NCBI GenBank assembly: GCA_041563675.1
Contig: JBFGRM010000081.1
Location: 1 to 9,754, forward strand
Source of the DNA: JBFGRM01 sp041563675
Lineage (GTDB): Bacteria; Nitrospirota; Nitrospiria; Nitrospirales; Nitrospiraceae
Reading direction: 5' to 3'
Length of the DNA stretch: 9,754 bases
The number at the start of each line of letters is the position of its first letter. Positions within the stretch are counted from its first letter, which is position 1. Below the pieces are notes generated by a model. It was not told the origin of the DNA. It ran no database searches and worked only from the letters and a program-made list of their open reading frames with translations. The translations under genes and the position numbers were made by a program. Positions 6,247 through 9,754 of the stretch are shown here, in pieces.

Positions 6247-8949
6247 TTACGCCCCGTGGCACTTCTTGAACTTCTTGCCGCTGCCGCAGGGGCAGGGATC
6301 GTTGCGGCCCACCTTGTCGGTAACTCGTTGAACGGGCCTGACCGGTTCCGTATCTTCGCCCCGGTTGAAGCTCATCTTTTGCCGCTGGGGGGCACGGAGC
6401 ACCGGCTCGGGACGCTCCGAACGGACCGCCTGGACGTGGTACAGACGATCCAGGGTGTCGAGCTTGATGCGGTCCATCATCCCCGCAAACATGTCGTAAC
6501 CCTCGCGCTTGTACTCGATCAGAGGATCCTTCTGGCCGTAGCCTCTCAGACCGATTCCGTCCCGGAGCTGGTCCATGCCTAGGAGGTGGTCCTTCCAATG
6601 ATGATCAATGACTTGCAGCAACACCATCTTTTCGAGATACCGCAGGAGATCCGGCGTCAGCTCCTCTTCCTTCTTTTGGTAGCCGTCGAGGATCGCTTGG
6701 CGCAAATCCTCCTTCAAGGCTTCACGCCCGAGCTCCCGCCACTCCTCCGGGCCTTTGCCCTCCAGCACCGGTGACAATCCGAACTGGGTGTAGACGCTTT
6801 CGGCCAGGCCTTTCACGTCCCATTCCTCAGGATACTGGTCCTCCTGACAGAACATGTCCACTTGGGAATCGACGACGCCGCGGATCATGTCGAGGACTTC
6901 ATCATGCAGGCTCTCGCTGCTGAGCACCGCGCGTCGGTGCTGGTAGATCACCTCGCGCTGCTTATTCATCACGTCGTCGTACTCGAGAAGCTGTTTGCGG
7001 ATCTCGAAGTTGTGGGCCTCCACCTTCTTCTGCGCGTTCTCGATGGCCCGGGTGACCATGCGATGCTCGATGGGGACGCCTTCCTCCATCCCCAGCTTGA
7101 GCATGAGGTTGGACACACGCTCGGAGGCGAAAATCCGCATGAGGTCGTCTTGCAACGACAAAAAGAATCTGGACGAGCCCGGGTCGCCTTGCCGGCCTGC
7201 ACGGCCGCGGAGCTGGTTGTCGATCCGCCGGCTCTCGTGGCGCTCCGTTCCGAGAATATGGAGTCCACCCGCGGCCAGCACCTCCCGTTTGTCAGCCTCG
7301 CACTCGGCCGTAATCTCTTTGTACAGCGACTGCCGCCGCTCTTCCGGCATGCTCTCGTCCTGGTACAACACCTTCTTGAACATGAAATCGGGGTTCCCGC
7401 CGAGGAGAATGTCGGTCCCGCGGCCGGCCATGTTCGTCGCGATCGTGACCGTGCCCTTGCGGCCCGCCTGGGCGATGATCTCCGCTTCCTTCTCGTGATA
7501 CTTGGCGTTCAGCACGTGGTGGGCGATGCCCTGGCGCTTCAACATGCCGGACAACCGTTCGGACTTCTCGATCGAGATCGTGCCGACCAGGACGGGCTGG
7601 CCGCGCTCGTGACAGTCCTTGATCTCCTCGACGATCGCGTCAAATTTCTCCGGCTCCGTCCGATAGACCACATCGGCGTAGTCGGCCCGGATCATCTTTC
7701 GGTTGGTGGGGATGACGTTCACGTCCAAGTTGTAGATCTTGGCGAACTCCGCCGCCTCCGTGTCCGCAGTTCCAGTCATGCCGGCCAGCTTCGCGTACAT
7801 GCGGAAATAGTTCTGAAACGTGACCGAGGCGAGGGTTTGATTCTCGGTGGCAATTTTGACGCCTTCCTTCGCCTCGATCGCCTGGTGCAGGCCGTCGCTC
7901 CACCGCCGGCCCGGCATGAGCCGGCCGGTGAATTCGTCGACGATCATGACTTCACCGTCCTTGACGACGTAGTCGACGTCACGCTTGTACAGAGCATAGG
8001 CCTGGAGCGCCTTCACGACGTGGTGCACCAGATCCATATGGGCGAGGTCGTACAGGTTGTCGACTCCGAGCAGCTTCTCCACGCGGACGTTGCCGTCTTC
8101 CGTCAAGGCTGCGGTCTTGGTCTTCTCCTCGATGGTGTAGTCGCGCTCGATCTTGAGCTGCGGGATGATGGCGTTGATCCGGTAGTACAGGTCCGTGGAC
8201 TCGTCCGTAGGGCCGGAGATGATGAGCGGCGTGCGCGCCTCGTCGATCAAGATGCTGTCGACCTCGTCCACGATGGCGAAATTCGGCTCGCGCTGGACGC
8301 ATTGATTGATATCGGTGACGACGAGGTTGTCCCGCAGGTAGTCGAACCCGTACTCGTTGTTGGTCCCGTACGTGATATCCGCGCGGTACGCCTCCGGACG
8401 GCTGCAGGGACGGAGATGGAGCAGCCGCTTGTCCTCTGCATCGTACGAGGGGTCGAACAGGAACGAGGCGTCGTGCTGAATCACACCCACGGTCAGCCCG
8501 AGCGAGTGGTACACGGGTCCCATCCACTGGGCGTCGCGTTTGGCGAGGTAGTCATTGACGGTGACCAGGTGGGCGCCTTTGCCGGTCAAGGCGTTTAGGT
8601 ACAGGGGCAGCGTGGCGACGAGAGTCTTGCCTTCGCCGGTCTTCATCTCGGCGATCTTCCCGCGATGCAGCACCATGCCGCCGAGGAGCTGGACGTCGAA
8701 ATGCCGCATGCCGAGCTTGCGCCTGGCCGCCTCCCGGCAGACGGCGAAGGCTTCGGGAAGGATATCGTCCAGCGCCTCCCCGGCGTCGAGACGCTTGCGG
8801 AACTCCTGCGTCTTGTCGGCCAGGGCCTCTTCCGAAAGCCCGCTGACCGTGGGCTCAAGGGCGTTCGTCCGCTCGACGGCCGGCCAGAGGCGCCGGAGCT
8901 CGCGCTCGTTCTTGCTGCCGAACAGAATATTGAGAAGGCGGGTGACCAT
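6247..8949 (-). CDS. secA: Preprotein translocase ATPase subunit SecA
   Basis: SecA is the motor that drives unfolded preproteins through SecYEG at the inner membrane. The 900-residue protein is full length. NBD1 carries the Walker A motif MKTGEGKT (102-109) and the Walker B motif VDEVDS (227-232). The preprotein cross-linking region follows (about 233-370). NBD2 includes TNMAGRGTDI (505-514) and DNQLRGRAGRQGDPGSSR (577-594). The helical scaffold and two-helix finger region follows, including EYDDVMNKQR (656-665). The C-terminus is a zinc-binding SEC-C tail with C886, C888, C897 and H898 in RNDPCPCGSGKKFKKCHG, which in other bacteria contacts SecB or the ribosome. Residues 163-188 form an extended loop before DITYGTNNEYGFDYLRDN. 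The ATG at 8949 gives the usual N-terminus (MVTRLLNILFGSKNERELRR), although the ribosome site is weak. A sigma70-like promoter lies upstream. The gene looks independent of the nuo operon, separated from it by 180 bases. Confidence 0.98.
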   Translation of the reverse strand: MVTRLLNILFGSKNERELRRLWPAVERTNALEPTVSGLSEEALADKTQEFRKRLDAGEALDDILPEAFAVCREAARRKLGMRHFDVQLLGGMVLHRGKIAEMKTGEGKTLVATLPLYLNALTGKGAHLVTVNDYLAKRDAQWMGPVYHSLGLTVGVIQHDASFLFDPSYDAEDKRLLHLRPCSRPEAYRADITYGTNNEYGFDYLRDNLVVTDINQCVQREPNFAIVDEVDSILIDEARTPLIISGPTDESTDLYYRINAIIPQLKIERDYTIEEKTKTAALTEDGNVRVEKLLGVDNLYDLAHMDLVHHVVKALQAYALYKRDVDYVVKDGEVMIVDEFTGRLMPGRRWSDGLHQAIEAKEGVKIATENQTLASVTFQNYFRMYAKLAGMTGTADTEAAEFAKIYNLDVNVIPTNRKMIRADYADVVYRTEPEKFDAIVEEIKDCHERGQPVLVGTISIEKSERLSGMLKRQGIAHHVLNAKYHEKEAEIIAQAGRKGTVTIATNMAGRGTDILLGGNPDFMFKKVLYQDESMPEERRQSLYKEITAECEADKREVLAAGGLHILGTERHESRRIDNQLRGRAGRQGDPGSSRFFLSLQDDLMRIFASERVSNLMLKLGMEEGVPIEHRMVTRAIENAQKKVEAHNFEIRKQLLEYDDVMNKQREVIYQHRRAVLSSESLHDEVLDMIRGVVDSQVDMFCQEDQYPEEWDVKGLAESVYTQFGLSPVLEGKGPEEWRELGREALKEDLRQAILDGYQKKEEELTPDLLRYLEKMVLLQVIDHHWKDHLLGMDQLRDGIGLRGYGQKDPLIEYKREGYDMFAGMMDRIKLDTLDRLYHVQAVRSERPEPVLRAPQRQKMSFNRGEDTEPVRPVQRVTDKVGRNDPCPCGSGKKFKKCHGA

Positions 8950-9000
8950 GCTCGTGGCTAACTCGCGTAGATTCCAGGGGAATTTGGCATGTGACAGGTC

Positions 9001-9028
9001 AGTATACCGGAAACCGGTGCGGAATCAA
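9001..9028 (-). promoter_or_regulatory. Sigma70-type promoter of secA
   Basis: On the minus strand TTGATT (9028-9023) and TATACT (9006-9001) are separated by 16 bases. The -10 box matches consensus at 5 of 6 positions and the -35 box at 4 of 6. A start near 8994 would give a leader of about 45 bases before the ATG at 8949. The spacer contains a perfect palindrome ACCGG-AAA-CCGGT (9006-9018), a possible protein-binding site. Confidence 0.55.
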
Positions 9029-9033
9029 TAGGA

Positions 9034-9061
9034 GGCGCGTTTGCGCCCGACCCGAGTCGGG
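9034..9061. repeat. Two small palindromes upstream of the secA promoter
   Basis: GGCGC-GTTT-GCGCC (9034-9047) and CCCGA-G-TCGGG (9051-9061) are both perfect and only 3 bases apart. They sit just upstream of the -35 box of secA, between it and the large hairpin at 9101-9132. They could be extra terminator stems or an operator; the sequence does not decide. Confidence 0.45.
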
Positions 9062-9100
9062 GATGCTGATGTGATTCCCGCCGAGATTCGGGGAGAGGCA

Positions 9101-9132
9101 GGAAGCCGGCTCACTTGCGCGAGCCGGCCTCC
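9101..9132 (-). terminator. GC-rich hairpin after the outer-membrane protein gene
   Basis: Arms 9101-9112 (GGAAGCCGGCTC) and 9121-9132 (GAGCCGGCCTCC) pair over 12 positions with one G-U pair in the minus-strand RNA, around an 8-base loop. The structure begins about 30 bases after the stop codon at 9163, a typical place for a terminator. The following sequence (TGCCTCTCCCC) is pyrimidine-rich but not a U-tract, so termination may be factor-assisted. Confidence 0.55.
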
Positions 9133-9162
9133 CGTCCCGTTGTCACGGATGCAACTGGAACG

Positions 9163-9754
9163 TCACCCATCCACACCCAGGCTGAAGAACCGCACAAAGC
9201 CGGTGAGGAAGCTCACCCCTTGTTCCAGGCCACTGTTGAAGTCGCGCACGAGCGGGGCTTGTCCATAGAAATACCAGCTCGTGTTGTCGCCGAGGTTCAA
9301 TGTCACGCCCGGCGTAAAGAACAGCGACGTGGAGCCGGTGTTGGCGACCCCTCGCCTCCGGATCACGGGATCCAGTGTCGTTTCACTGGGCGCGCTGATC
9401 GAGCCATGGGCCTCCAACGAGCTCGCGTATTCGTCCTGGAGGGAATAGCGATAGTTGAGCTGGCCGGAGAGCGTGATGCGTGGCGTGACCAGCCAATTCA
9501 AACCGCCGCTGATGAGGTGTGTGTCGCCGAACTGGTAGTCGAATTTGTTTTCGAAGGTGTGCACATAGGTATAGGACACGAACTGGTTCAGCTTGTGTGG
9601 AACGAGCTCATAGGATTGGAAGGCATGAGCGACGATGCCGTAGTTGCCTCGGCCCACCTGGAGTGTGGGCTCCTGGATGTTGCCTTCGCGGTTCCGGGCC
9701 TCAAAGTTCCCTGTGGGGAAGTCAACGCCCAGGCCGAACACCAAGAGACTTCGC
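9163..9754 (-). CDS. Outer-membrane beta-barrel-like protein, C-terminal part (runs off the window)
   Basis: About 196 codons are visible. The frame is open through the window edge, so the true start lies outside; the TTG at 9744 is internal (upstream codons read RSL). The sequence alternates polar and aromatic residues in short strands separated by turns, as in beta barrels. Examples are FVSYTYVHTFENKFDYQFGD, HLISGGLNWLVTPRITLSGQ followed by LNYRYSLQ, and SLFFTPGVTLNLGDNTSWYF. The fragment GLGVDFPTGNFE resembles the G-x-x-x-P-T-G-N strand-turn seen in the MetA-like/putative transporter barrel family (PF13557 type). This assignment is tentative. The C-terminus is GFVRFFSLGVDG, without the usual final phenylalanine or tryptophan. 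No function can be named. A strong hairpin follows the stop codon, and secA is transcribed in the same direction but from its own promoter. Confidence 0.7.
   Translation of the reverse strand, partial: RSLLVFGLGVDFPTGNFEARNREGNIQEPTLQVGRGNYGIVAHAFQSYELVPHKLNQFVSYTYVHTFENKFDYQFGDTHLISGGLNWLVTPRITLSGQLNYRYSLQDEYASSLEAHGSISAPSETTLDPVIRRRGVANTGSTSLFFTPGVTLNLGDNTSWYFYGQAPLVRDFNSGLEQGVSFLTGFVRFFSLGVDG

Noticed and set aside
6862..8598. Plus-strand open frame of 578 codons opposite secA
   Set aside because: It lies entirely antisense to secA, whose motifs are intact. Its product is low-complexity in V, L, D, R and H, as expected from the complement of GC-rich codons, and matches no family I recognise.
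8950..9162. SecM-like arrest peptide upstream of secA
   Set aside because: No minus-strand open frame with a start, signal sequence and arrest motif fits in this 213-base gap, which is occupied by hairpins and the promoter.

Overview
The window is core housekeeping DNA from a GC-rich Gram-negative bacterium. All eight recognisable genes lie on the minus strand, so they read from high to low coordinates. In transcription order they are: the 3' part of an outer-membrane beta-barrel-like protein; secA; a MidA/NDUFAF7-family methyltransferase; then nuoA, nuoB, a fused nuoCD, nuoE, nuoF and the first 28 codons of nuoG. I see no rRNA, tRNA, CRISPR array, insertion sequence or phage gene. A Nitrospirota (Nitrospira-like) source is my best guess from the gene order, the fused NuoCD and an extended segment in SecA. 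A deltaproteobacterial or NC10-type source cannot be excluded from this sequence alone.

Region by region: 9163-9754 holds the end of a beta-strand-rich protein that continues past the window. A strong GC hairpin follows it (9101-9132). A good sigma70-type promoter (9001-9028) with small palindromes around it then drives secA (6247-8949). A 180-base gap follows. It holds two abutting 13-base palindromes and a weak candidate promoter, ahead of the methyltransferase gene (4903-6066). That gene is followed after 65 bases by nuoA, and the rest of the window is the beginning of a complex I operon.

The Nuo proteins build the NADH:quinone oxidoreductase. NuoE, NuoF and NuoG form the NADH-oxidising module, NuoB and NuoCD form the connecting arm that carries electrons through cluster N2 to quinone, and NuoA is one of the membrane subunits. 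All iron-sulphur ligands expected in NuoB, NuoE and NuoF are present. The methyltransferase belongs to the family whose mitochondrial member dimethylates one arginine of the NuoD homologue NDUFS2. The equivalent arginine is present in this NuoCD (R239), so enzyme and probable substrate appear to be encoded together.

I did not find a clearly new system. The two things most worth following are the methyltransferase-complex I link and an unusual series of long imperfect inverted repeats. These repeats occupy three of the gaps between nuo genes (nuoA|nuoB, nuoB|nuoCD, nuoE|nuoF). They differ in sequence from one another, yet each would fold into an 18-22 bp hairpin in the operon mRNA.
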